NCBI RefSeq assembly: GCF_963576615.1
Contig: NC_088711.1
Span: 3,472,001-3,536,000, forward strand
Source of the DNA: Watersipora subatra
Lineage: Eukaryota; Bryozoa; Gymnolaemata; Cheilostomatida; Watersiporidae
Length of the DNA stretch: 64,000 nt
Reading direction: 5' to 3'
Part shown: one piece after another, positions 1 to 12,400 of the stretch
Layout of the letters: the number at the start of each line of letters is the position of its first letter
Numbering within the stretch: the first letter of the stretch is position 1
Program-made: the position numbers and the translations under genes
The notes under the pieces: model-generated
Told to the model about the DNA's origin: nothing
The model's input: only the letters and a program-made list of their open reading frames with translations
Databases searched by the model: none

Positions 1-155
1 TCTATGGCTGTGTCTATTGTACTATGGCATTCTATGGCTATGTCTGTTGTATTATGGATATCTAGTTGAGGCTGTGTCTATTGTACTATGGCTTTCTAGT
101 TGAGGCTGTGTCTATTGTACTATGGCTTTCTATGATTGTGTCTATTGTACTATAG
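1..155. repeat. Minisatellite at window edge
   Basis: Imperfect tandem units built on 'tgtctattgtactatggc', some preceded by 'tctagttgaggc', run from the window edge to about 155. The array probably continues upstream. No coding potential is seen. Confidence 0.8.
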
Positions 156-417
156 CATGTTTACAGATATTGAAAAACACCACTACTATTAGATTGCGGC
201 TGTTTTGCAGTTTATTCTTTAATGGAGTCACAGAGTTGCCTGTCTCAGCAGTTTATACTTGAAAGCAGAAGCGCGTTTTATAAATAAGTTGGTGTCTACA
301 TTTGTATTTGTTTTAATGTCAGTCTGGTTGAGTATTTTTTTTTCTTTCAAATTCTGGTAGGATTTAAAACTTACCTTGCAGCTTCTCAGTATATAGTCTG
401 CTCTTTTTGGTTTGCAG

Positions 418-3400
418 GTAATTGCAGCGATTACTCTACCATTAAAGACATAGACAGTGAGTATTCATTTGCTATAAATTATTTCAGCGAGCGACTCTCT
501 GATAATAAAGGTCTAAATATATAGCATAAGGCACACTAACTGTTGCTCTGAACATGAGCATACAATTCCCGGTGAAAACACAGAAAGGAGTACTATAATT
601 ATGTTTTTATGCAAAGATGTGTAGCAGTGGTTGCCGTGTTTGCTTCCTGGACTCTTCGTTCACGGGCCATATATCTTTTATGTATTCATCACACAAATCT
701 GTGACACATTTTATTTCATCTTCTAGTAAGTGAGCCCCCTGTGAGGCCTCCTAAAAAAACTCTAGCGAGTCCAATCACCTCACCTACCGAGTCTTACATC
801 GACTTTGACAATAACAAAGCACTACATCAACAGATTGCTACAAAACGAATTCCGTTGCCTCCTGTGCCCCACGAAAATAACAACAAGCCAGTGACTCCCT
901 CCCCTCCACCCACTCCATCATCTCATCGCCCTCATGGCATAAGGTGAGGGTAATAACTCTGAGAAATTGTAATTGCTCTAATGAATGTTAAATCTTTGTC
1001 TCAGCTATGGTTGAATACTAGACTTTCTACCGCAGTAGTTGCTGACCATCGCTCAGGAGACGCTCAGCAGACGCTCAGCAGACGCTCAGCAGACGCTCAG
1101 CAGACGCTTAGCAGAAATGAAAGAGCATTTTTGCATCATTGAAGAGCTTCTCTTTTATGCCATATTCTTGCCAGTACTGTGTAGGCTTTTTTATATAACA
1201 TTGTTAACTACCCTCAGACCTCAGCATACAAAGCTGATCTATTCCTAATAGTTACCTGGATGTTGAAACCTATATTTGTTGCAGCAGGTATTCGAATAAG
1301 ACATAGTGTTTCATGTCATTTGTATTACCGCCCGACACTTGATGATAAATATTTGAGCTAACTACGTATAGGTAACATTAAAATTTCTACATTATGTAAG
1401 CTAGTGTGAAACACTCATTGTAAAAACTACATAATATGTAAGAAACTAAAATAAAGTATTTATCATTAAAATAATTTTTATTGCCACTTCATATTGACAT
1501 AAAAGACATGGAGTTGAGGTGCAGTCTTATGATGGACGGTGTATAGATAGACGGGGTCAGAGAGTGATAAAGACATGGAGTTGAGGTGTAGTCTTATGAT
1601 GGACGGTGTATAGATAGACGGGGTCAGAGAGTGATAAAGACATGGAGTTGAGGTGTAGTCTTATGATGGACGGTGTATAGATAGACAGGGTCAGAGAGTG
1701 ATAAAGAGATACCGAGCTAGTCCAGCTTATACTAGGTGAACTTAAAATAATTGTAACTTATTTATATATTTGTTTATATATATTTTTTGAATTTTGCCTT
1801 TCATTATCAGGTCATGATCATGATCAGCCATTTGTTGAGCCATTTGCTAAACTCAGTTTTTTTTACATAACGTTCAGTTGTTTACTAAGTGATTCCCTGA
1901 AGATTTTTCAAGAATTGATTTAAATATATCCATTTGTTGTTCTGTTATTTGTTATTTTAATGAAAAGCATTGTCACACTGGTCTTTTTCGGAGCCATAAT
2001 TTTAAAATTGAAAAAGAAGATATGAAACATTGTTTCATATTATTTAGGCAATGTGAAATCAAGCTATGTGAAGGAGAACCTTATACATGGACTGATTTAC
2101 AAAACTCATGTTTCGCAAAGTTTAGGATGTCGTATGCTTTTTACAGCTCTTCACCAAAAACACTCCCTAAGACTGCTGATATGTTCATATTGTTGTTGTT
2201 GGCATCAGAGCCATGATAATTTTTGTTCAAACTACATGAAATTTGTAACTGAATGTTTGTAACTACATGAAATATTTGTAAAACATAACCTGGCATGTTT
2301 TTAACTAGAAATTCCCCTGTCATACAGCCCATGACCAAAGTGATATTGGAAAAAAGAAAGGGTATTGATGGTTGAGAAATGCAATATTAGCAGTCAAATG
2401 GCACTGCAGTGCAATAGGATAACTGCAATGGTAGCTGCAATGGTAGCTGTAATGTACTGGGTGTTATTATGTACAACAAACAGCATTAATGAAAGGAAAA
2501 GATTATATGTTTATATCTCTCCTCCGCAATAGGTGAAATGCAATATTAGAAGTAAAATGCACTGATATTATTAGAATAACCAATATTATTAATATAGTAA
2601 TACAGTAATAATAGAAAACCAATGCACAATTTTGTTTACATTTCAAAACGTCATAGCTAACAATATCAAGAAGTTGTGATATTTATATAGATTTTTAGAA
2701 AATCTATTTAACAAAACTATTTAGAAAAAATAATAATAGTAACATATTGCCCAACATCGGTCACTATATACTTCAATCTTGTGAATTCGCATGCTAATTC
2801 TTATAATTAATTCTTATAAAATTGAATAATTATTCTTATAATTAAATATTATAATAATCTCATGAGAATGCTTAGGAAAAATATCATCATCATTTCCTTT
2901 ACTTTCACTGCTTTGAACATCAGTTGGAATGCCAAAGTACTCATAAGTGTTCAAAATGTCAGTTACTTTGAAATCAGCAAAAAAGAAACAATTACTTTTC
3001 AGTACTTCTACGTTAATTACAGAAACCTTTGGCAATTGGACAATGCTATAGACTGGTGAAATGTGCATGTTTTTTTTGTGTGAAATGCGCACTACTTAGT
3101 GGTTCTATTCTCTGTCGCTCGGCGTTTTGTTTGCTGATCTTAATTTTGATAAAAATAAGGCTTGTCAAGTTTTAATAACGATTTCAAGCCGAATTAATCT
3201 GTCTATTTATGTATAATCCGATCAGATGGGTAAGGTTTAGGAAATTTTCTACAAATAATAAAGACTTGGTAACATATTTAAACAGGTTTATATGTGTTTT
3301 TTATCGTTATTATACTTAAACGACTCTATTGAAAAATGGTTAAATTTGTTGATGAGATTTTGGTACAAGGGTCTGCAACGGCCGTTGATGAATAATTTTC

Positions 3401-6400
3401 GTGAGTTATATGCACATATGCATTTATCATAAATCTCCCAAACAATTGCTTCGCTCGTGTTTGGTCGTGGGAATATTAGTATTGTTTTACTAGCCCATTT
3501 TGCACAGCTTCTGTTTTTTATTTTATCAATGTCAGTCGTTGAATGTCTTGATACAACATCTATTATTTTATTGCTAAACATGTGAAACATGGTATAAAAT
3601 TGGATTCACTCATTACGTGTGTCTCTTTCTCAAATGACGGCTAGAGCTGGCAACAGTGAGCCCATGACATGAATGCACATGTAGGATATTTAGCAACGTG
3701 TTGAAGAGGTGACCACGTCGGAGTTTAAGAGAGGTTTTCTACATGGGTGTATGTTGGTTTGGAGCTGAGCTTATGTAGCTGAAGCCAATAAATTTGAAAA
3801 ACAACGGGACTGGTCACGCTTATTTTTGTTTGATCACGCACAACTGAACCCACCTTTATTTGGGCTACCAGTTATTTGTGAATTCACTTCATTTTTTCGT
3901 ATCAAATTGGTTGAGTCATTATTTAAAATGCGACAAATATAGTCACACAACAATGGAATAGGAAACGATGAGAATGAGTTTAATTTCTTGAGTTTGATTT
4001 GGCTCGTGCGACTGCTTGTCGTAAACTTCGGAATATGTTTGGAATATTTCGGAGCATATCTTGGGACGTAATACTTCCCAAGATATGCTCCCGGGAAGTG
4101 TTACTTGGGTTGCCTTGCTACCACCCTATTCTGTCAGTCTAGTAACCTTGTAGTAGTCACTCTAGTAGTCTTGGTCTACCTTGCCTCTTATAGCTCTCCT
4201 CCAATTGTGAATAGAAAAGAGTTGGAAGCTGCGGTTGGCCGACACAATCGGCAAATAGTGACTTCAGTTCCATCAGACGTAGCCCCTATTCCTAATGTTT
4301 TTGAGCCACCAAAACCACCTACGAAGCCAAAGCCAGGTCAGAAACCAGTTCTGCATGTCAAACCTCGGGTGCAGTCTGAAAAAATATACTGGAACGGTGC
4401 CAAAGAGGAAGGAAGCAGGTCAGTTTTAGCCATTCCTTCTATTTTTCTAATTAGAAACAATTAAGTGCTCATTTCGCTCTTGTTAAGTAAAACTCGATCA
4501 TCATTACCAGCAAATCACAGCCAAAAGTCTCAAGATTTTGTTCACCCTTCTGCTTATTGAAACATACTGAGGTACTGCATTTGCACGTGGCAGACCATCA
4601 ACACAGAAGAGTTTACTCATGGCTGAAATTAGTGCCTAACAACATCAGATGTTTGGATAGAGCATATCTGTTGGTAGTATTTCATAGACCGATGGTGATT
4701 GTGGGTAGAAAAATGTGTCTTACTTTAGTAGCAGGCTTGGTTAATGGTTAAGGTGCTAGTTTACGATCAGTAGATCGGTGGTTTGAATCACAGAAAGATC
4801 GTTGGTTTTGTTAGGAAGGGCAGTCAACTACAATTGCTCGTGTGCCACATCTCATGAGTCGATGATCACAATAAAGCCCATACCAAGAGGAAGACCTTTT
4901 TTGCAGTGATGACCCCTAATAGGAAAGGTCAAAAGTAGATGAAGCATTGTGATAGGAGACTCATTTGCTTGAATAGAAGATGTGATTAGATAGATTAGAT
5001 AAAATGGTGATATTTCTTTAATGATGCAATAGAATCACTGTTTTCATGGTGCGCAGTACTGCGATGCAGCCCCCTCCAAAGTCGAGGGGATTGTACGTTT
5101 CCATGCTGCGCAGTGGTTTTCAGTAAATTAGCAGAGAAGAGAATTTGTATAAACCGAATCGCCTGTTGGAGAAATTGAATCGATCATGGATAGCGCACGT
5201 CAGAAACGGTCTTTTTATGATTCTGTCATCATTATACTTTTATTTACAATACACATTCTCAAGGTTTTACAAACCTTAACACAATTTTTACAAAGTAATA
5301 TATTTTTAATAAGCATTTTTAAGCAATATATTATTTAAACGTTAATTTAGGACTTGCCACCTATTTTTCGAAAAGCGTTGGCATCGATAACAAAGTCTAG
5401 GAAAGTAATCACTTCATCATCCTCGTGGGTGCCGACCATAATTAAATATAGGTGAAAGAAGATCGGAAGAATAGAAAAAAAAAACAAGATTAGCGGGATA
5501 ACATTTGTACTAGTTTATGGCCCTCGAAGAATCCGTCTCCACGGCATGAGAGCTATGCGCAGCCACTGCGCAGTTGCTGTTTCCTTGCTGCAAATTTGCA
5601 CTGGCTTCGCACTGATCAGTGCGCAGTGATTTTAGTGCGAAGACGTCGTTTTCATGATTCGGAGATAGCGCAACTCCGAAACACTGCGCATCATGGAAAC
5701 ATAGTGGTTAATCGGCAATGTGATTCATACGTCTGTTTGGTGCAGTGTTTACTGAAGCGCTCCTATAGCAAGAAGGTGTACACCTACAGATCCCTACTCT
5801 GTTGGTGAACCTTTATACCATGATAGCTCTACTTATGCACATATTGTAGAGTGATAAAGGCAGCCTCTCGGGGTATGTTTTTGGTGAGGAGAGGCACAGA
5901 TGGTCGTTTGGTATGTATCTGTTATGTTCCTGTATGAATAATAACACAAAATGTGGTTTATTCACTCTCATAGTATCTATTGCACTGTTGCCTTCCAGAC
6001 CTAGTTTATATAAGCCTCAGCTATGGCTATCTAATAAATAGCTAAACAAAAGCATTACTTGTATTAGAATATTTTAGCTATATTAGAATAGATAGCGCAA
6101 ATTTAGCTTGACTTAAGCTTTATGATGGCAATCTAACACCTCCTCACTAGTCTGGAGATAATATGAACAGACGAAACGTTACGGATAAAATTGTGTTTGC
6201 TGTCTCCTTCTAGATGACCTACGTAGATTATCTGGTCCATAATCACTGTGTAGAGGATGTCTAGGATTTGGTCTCTTTGGTTGACGCACTGGTTCTTCGG
6301 GAGGTACCGGAATAGGTAGCCTGTCACTATTTTTATCTGATGTTTGATATATATCTCCAGGGTGTAGGTCTTCTTCTGTGCTAAATCTAGGTTGTAGTTG

Positions 6401-9400
6401 TTCTACATGTCTCCTCCATGTAGGTCCGCGTGGTCATACTCTAACATTAACACTTCGCTGGCCATAGACTTTAGTCACTAATGCAGGAACCCATCGAGGC
6501 TGATTAGATCTTCTAGGGCCACAGTATAACGCATAGCATGGATCTCCAACTTGATAGCTGTGAATCTTGTTTACCGTGTCGTTCAGAAGCTGTGTATTTT
6601 TAGATTGTTTTCCTTGAGCCGAATGGGCTGGTGATGGAATAATTGTGTCAATTTTGCATCGGATTTGCCTTCCATGTAGCAGTTGGCTTGGTGAATATCC
6701 AGTCTCTAAAGGTGTTCTTCTATAATGCATCAAGAATTGTAATAATGCTGCATTAGGTGGTAGAGTAGACTTTTTCAAAGCTTGTTTAAACGATTGCACC
6801 ATTCTCTCAGCAGCTCCATTTGTTGCAGGATGATAAGGAGCTCCTGATAAATGTGTAATTCCTCTTTCTTTGCACCACTGTTGAAACTCTTCTGATTTAA
6901 AGGTAGTAGCATTGTCTGTAACTAATGTGTGTGGATAGCCAAAGTGTGAAAAATCTTGTTCTAAAAGATCAGTAGTTGATTTTGTCGATGTAGAACTGGT
7001 CCTGTGTATGCAAGGATATTTAGTGTAAGCATCTGTGAGAACTAGCCAGTTACTTCCCATAAAGTTGACAGCATGATCTAAGTGTAAACGACTCCATGGT
7101 TTCTCTGGTAGCATCCACGGATGTACAGGATACTTTGAAGGTAGTCTCTGATTTTCAGCACACGATATACACAACTTGCTTGTCTCTGCAATGTCAGCAT
7201 CCATTCTAGGCCAGTATACCGCTGTGCGTGCTAGCTGCTTCATCCTTTGTATCCCAAAATGTCCGAGATGCAATATCTTCAGTACTTCTTTTTGTAAGCT
7301 GGTAGGAATTACTACTCTGTTTCCATAGAGTAGACAACCATTACACACCGATAGTGAGTTTTCTAACTTTCTAAATTCTTTGATTTCAGAAGTAGCTGGA
7401 GTCGCTTCCTCTCGATGTGGCCATCCTTCTGTTGCATATCTCATGACTGTAGAGATAACAATGTCTTTAGAAGATTCCTTGACTATTACTCCTGGATCTG
7501 TAGGGTTAAGTTGAGCTCCAATAGTTTTAATAGTGCAAATGTCTACGTCAGCATCGTCTTCCTCTCTGTCAAACTCAACATCTGGTCCAACAGGTAGCCG
7601 ACTAAGAGCATCTGCATTCCCATGTTTGTTAGTCTTTCTATATTCAATTTCATATTCATATTGACTGAGTAAGAGAGCCCATCTTGCTAATCGGTTAGCA
7701 GCAAGTGCAGGAGTTCCTTTGTTAGGTGCAAACATAGATGTCAATGCTCGATGGTCCGTAATGATGGTGAATTTTCTGCCATAGAGAAATTGGTGAAACT
7801 TCTTCAACGCAAATATGATAGCTAGTGCCTCTTTTTGAATCTGACCATATTTTCTTTGGGTCGCCGTCAATGTTTTAGAAGCATGCATAATAGGTCTTTC
7901 ACTATTATCCTCATATCTGTGAAATAAGACAGCTCCAATTCCTTTTTCGGAAGCATCACATGCTATTCCTATAGGCAACTTTGAGTTGAAATGTGTAAGA
8001 ACTGTGTCAGCAGTCAGCAGTTGCTTTAGCTGAAGAAAACTGGTTTCCTGTTCTGCACTCCACTTCCACTGCACATTTTTTCTAGTTAGTTGGTGTAATG
8101 GTTCTGTAATCGTTGATAGGTTAGGTAGGAATTTGCTGTAGAACTGTACTGATCCAAGGAATGAACGTAAACTGTTTATGTTAGTTGGGGCAGGCATCTG
8201 TTTAACAGCATCTGCTTTTAGTCCTTTAGAAATTCCTTTTGCTGAAAGGTTATGACCAAGATATTCTACCGAGGGTTGAGCAAAATGGCATTTTTCTTTA
8301 CGACATCGTAAACCTTTCTCATTCAGTCTTGCAAGTAGTTGTCGCAAATTCTGTAAATGACTTGTAGCATCAGTACCACTAACCAGTATATCATCTAAAT
8401 ATACAGCTACCCCTGGTAGATCAGCTGTCAATTGTTCCATTATCTCCTGAAAATATCCAGGTGCTGAACTGATTCCAAACGGAAGTCTCATCTGTAGTAG
8501 TACTCCTTTTTGAGTGCTAAGAGCAAGCTTTTTCTGACTGTTTGGTCCCAGGGGGATTTGGTTGTATGCATCCGCTAGATCAATTTTAGTATATCCGTAT
8601 CCTCCTCCTAACTTGTTCATCAGGTCTTCGGGTAGAGGTATAGGCTGTCGGTGAGTCTCTAAATGTGGATTGACTGTTTGTGAGTAGTCTCCACATACTC
8701 TGATCGATCTTTGATGACTGTTGGAAAGTTGCGCTTTCCTGACCGGAACTACAGGCGTACCATATTGATTAAACTGTACTGGTTTCCAGATTCCTCTTTG
8801 AATTCCAGTTTCATAGGCTAGATTTAATTCATCTTGAATAGCAAATGGAACAGGTCGAGGTTTGTGAAACACTGGTTTTGCATCTGCCTTGAATTTTATT
8901 TCTAGCTCGTAATCCTTTAGACAGCCTAGATCGTTGTTAAATAGATCAGGAAATTCATTGCAGAGTTGCTCGCAAGATTGTTGTAGACTTTTGTCAGCCG
9001 TTTCCTGGTCTACTAATTTACAAGTCGTAGTAGTTTGTTGGCTGAGCAGGTTGTCTATTGATATCCCCAATAGTTTGATTGCTCCTCATCCTATCAGGTT
9101 GAGATTTGGAACCCGGCTAACTACAAAGTTCAAAGCAATAGGATTTCCCTTTACGGTTTTAGTATTCAGCTGGCACTGTCCAATTACTTCAATAGGATGT
9201 TTTGAAGCAGATTCGTAGTTTGTCGTTGTTGTAGAGAGTACAGGTTTTCCAAGTTTACACCAGACTTCCTCAGTAATGAAGTTGTCACAGGCTCCTGTAT
9301 CTAACTATATCTCGATGATCTGCTCTTCTATCTCAATACTCTTTTGAAGTTGTTCCATATGTATTCTTTGAATAGTTTTAAGCTGTTGTTTTGGTATAGA

Positions 9401-12400
9401 TTTCTGTGCTATAGGCCTTTTATTAGTAGTTGCTTTTCTTTTTCGGCAGGCAACTCTTAGATGTCCTAACTTCTGGCAAAAATTACATGTAGCAGATCTG
9501 TATGGACATTCCTTAGCAGTATGTGTAGTTTTATTGCATCTCTAGCAATTGAAAGTTGTCTGTCTTGCTTCTTTGTAGTTTGAAGTTCCTGGTGGTGTCT
9601 TAGTTCTATGATCTGGTTGTACCTTGTTAACTTTTTGTTGCTCTCCATATACGGTTTCTTTGGCTATCTTGGCTGCGTCCTTCGTTTCTGTCGCAATTTC
9701 AATAGCTCTTTTAAAAGATAGCTCAGTTTCTTTTACTTTGAACAGTGCTTTGAGAACTGCTTCATTATTTACTGAGCAGACAAACCGTGTTCTCATAGCT
9801 TCATCTAATGGATCATCAATATTAGAAAAGTCACATGTGGTCGCTTCCTGTCTAATTCTATTCGCTAATTCATGAATAGTTTCTCCAGGTTTCCTTTTCA
9901 TAGTACTCCAGAATTTATAACGCTCGCGTACTAAAAATCGTGTGGGATCATATTGTTCTTTTAAGAAATTATCTATTTCTTCCATGGTAACTTCCTTTAT
10001 AAGTTTTGGGGTCTCCAGTTGGCTAGCCATGTTGCTGATCTGTTTGTAAAGAACAGGTGACTGATTAATTAAGAACACGTTAGCTTTCCTCTCCTCAGGT
10101 ATAGAGTGAGCTGCTACAAAAGTGTCATATCGATTCATGTAATCAGTCAATAGTCCGGTAGCTGGATCATACTCTGAAAACTTGGGTAAGGCTGCCGATG
10201 GTGCTATCTTCGCTGCTGTCTCGGTTTGACCTTTCACCAGTAGTTCCATGAGTTTCCTATTTTCTTCCAGATAAGCTTCTTGTTGTTCTTCCATCTTTTG
10301 GTTTTGAGTTGTAATTACTTCAATTAACTTATCCACTTCCGAAGACATACTCGAATATACTGAGAATGCTGTATAGGTTCCGGGTTATATTCTTGTAAGA
10401 ATCTCAGTTGTACTGCTCAAGAATATCCCATCCTTGTCGCCAATAACTTCTGTTATGTTCCTGTATGAATAATAACACAAAATGTGGTTTATTCACTCTC
10501 ATAGTATCTATTGCACTGTTGCCTTCCAGACCTAGTTTATATAAGCCTCAGCTATGGCTATCTAATAAATAGCTAAACAAAAGCATTACTTGTATTAGAA
10601 TATTTTAGCTATATTAGAATAGATAGCGCACATTTAGCTTGACTTAAGCTTTATGATGGCAATCTAACAGTATCCTTAAGATTTCCTTTTCCAGTTTTAC
10701 TGAAAAGGTTTATTGTAACATTTGCACTTTAGGAACAACTTGGACTCTTTTGTGTGAGATTGTGGAATACACTAGTGTAATAGACTCTATTTTAGCCTTG
10801 ACAGATTAAATTTTCATGTTTGGTACATAGAGAATTTCGCTAACCCGCATCAGCCATTCTTCTGAGTTTTTATTAGCTCATTGTAAGGTAGAATATGTCT
10901 AAAGGCATCATAGATCTATTTTTAATACTATGAAAACTAGTTTTGCATATTGATAATTTTAGGTGTTAGTGTTCTCAGGGGATGGCGGATCACATCACTC
11001 TTTACACATCAACCAGTACCGTGATGTAAGTATATAAGCCGTCACTTTCTAATTCTTGCTATGACTTATTGCTATGTGTTCAGCTCAGAGGTTTCCTGTC
11101 TAAAATATGCATACATTTGGTCTATCACAGTCTTGCTTGTTATTCTAACTGATAAAGAGTCTTGGATGTGATGACACGTCATTATGTCAAGGCCATCAGC
11201 AAAGAACTCTCTAAATATTTGGTGCTTTGGTTGTAATCGATTACTTTAGTTGTTCCACAATTCACTGTTGATATTGTTCACTAGAAAGATATTACTCACT
11301 TGCACTTGTGTGATAAGTACATCTAATCGTGCAATTATAATGTGTCTCAGGTGTGCTTAAAGGATTCTAGCAGTAGACTCACCTTTTATCAGTTTGTTGT
11401 TGGGTATAGAGGTGAGTCATAATGCAACTCTGTGTGGTTGTGAGACGATAATACCGATGATAGATGGTGATAATGACACATTGTATTGTTAAAATGCAAT
11501 TATGAAACTGTATAAAGAATTAAATCAATATCCACTTAAGAGTCAATTGTGATTTGTGATGTTCTATAAGTCATAGTTAGTCTAGGTACTCTGTATACTA
11601 TGAGTCATGGTTGGTCTAGGTACTCTGTACAGTATGAGTCATAGTTGGTCTGGGTACTCTGTACAGTATGAGTCCTAGTTGGTCTAGGTACTTTGTACAG
11701 TATGAGTCATGGTTGGTCTAGGTACTCTGTACAGTATTAGTCATTATTGGTTTTAATACTGTGGTCTTGATTAGACTGGCACCTCTGAAAACTATGACTC
11801 ACTGTAGACTTGATTGTTTAGGATACGCTAAGTTATTAAAATGATATAATACATGCTAATTTGATTTTATAAGACAAGTTTGTTCTAAATTTGCAAGTAC
11901 ATTGGAGCTGGTTGAACTGTTGTTGACTGTAGCATGTAGTTAGTTGCTGGTTTAACTGTTGTTGACTGTAGGATGTAGTTAGTAGCTGGTTGTACTGTTG
12001 TTGACTGTAGGATGTAGTTATTAGCTGGTTTAACTGTTGTTGACTGTAGGATGTAGTTAGTAGCTGGTTGTACTGTTGTTGACTGTAGCATGTAGTTAGT
12101 TGCTGGTTTAACTGTTGTTGACTGTAGGATGTAGTTAGTAGCTGGTTGTACTGTTGTTGACTGTAGGATGTAGTTATTAGCTGGTTGTACTGTTGTCGAC
12201 TGTAGCATGTAGTTAGTAGCTGGTTGTACTGTTGTTGACTGTAGCATGTAGTTAGTTGCTGGTTTAACTGTTGTTGACTGTAGGATGTAGTTAGTAGCTG
12301 GTTGTACTGTTGTTGACTGTAGGATGTAGTTATTAGCTGGTTTAACTGTTGTTGACTGTAGGATGTAGTTAGTAGCTGGTTGTACTGTTGTTGACTGTAG

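Larger units (their letters stand above)
5920..10669 (-). mobile_element. Ty3/gypsy LTR retrotransposon, complete but with interrupted ORF
   Basis: Two 219-bp LTRs (5920-6138 and 10451-10669) begin TG, end CA and differ at one position. The 5-bp target-site duplication 'gtatc' is at 5915-5919 and 10670-10674. On the minus strand the 5' LTR is the right one. It is followed by a primer-binding-like 'ttggcgacaaggatggga', and a purine-rich 'agtgaggagg' precedes the 3' LTR. The LTR carries a TATA-like 'ttatataaac' and an AATAAA. Domain order is gag, zinc knuckles, protease, RT, RNase H, integrase, as in Metaviridae. It sits in an intron of the SH2 gene, antisense to it. One LTR difference implies a young insertion. 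Confidence 0.95.

Noticed and set aside
4511..4571. Missing SH2 exon
   Set aside because: Phase fits both neighbours, but the translation lacks the FLVR strand and the loop expected before VLVFS.
4745..4812. A functional tRNA gene
   Set aside because: A- and B-box-like motifs are present but there is no convincing acceptor stem or anticodon arm; a SINE fits better.
5596..5808. 70-aa open frame
   Set aside because: It runs out of the candidate MITE into its flank and has no recognisable domain.
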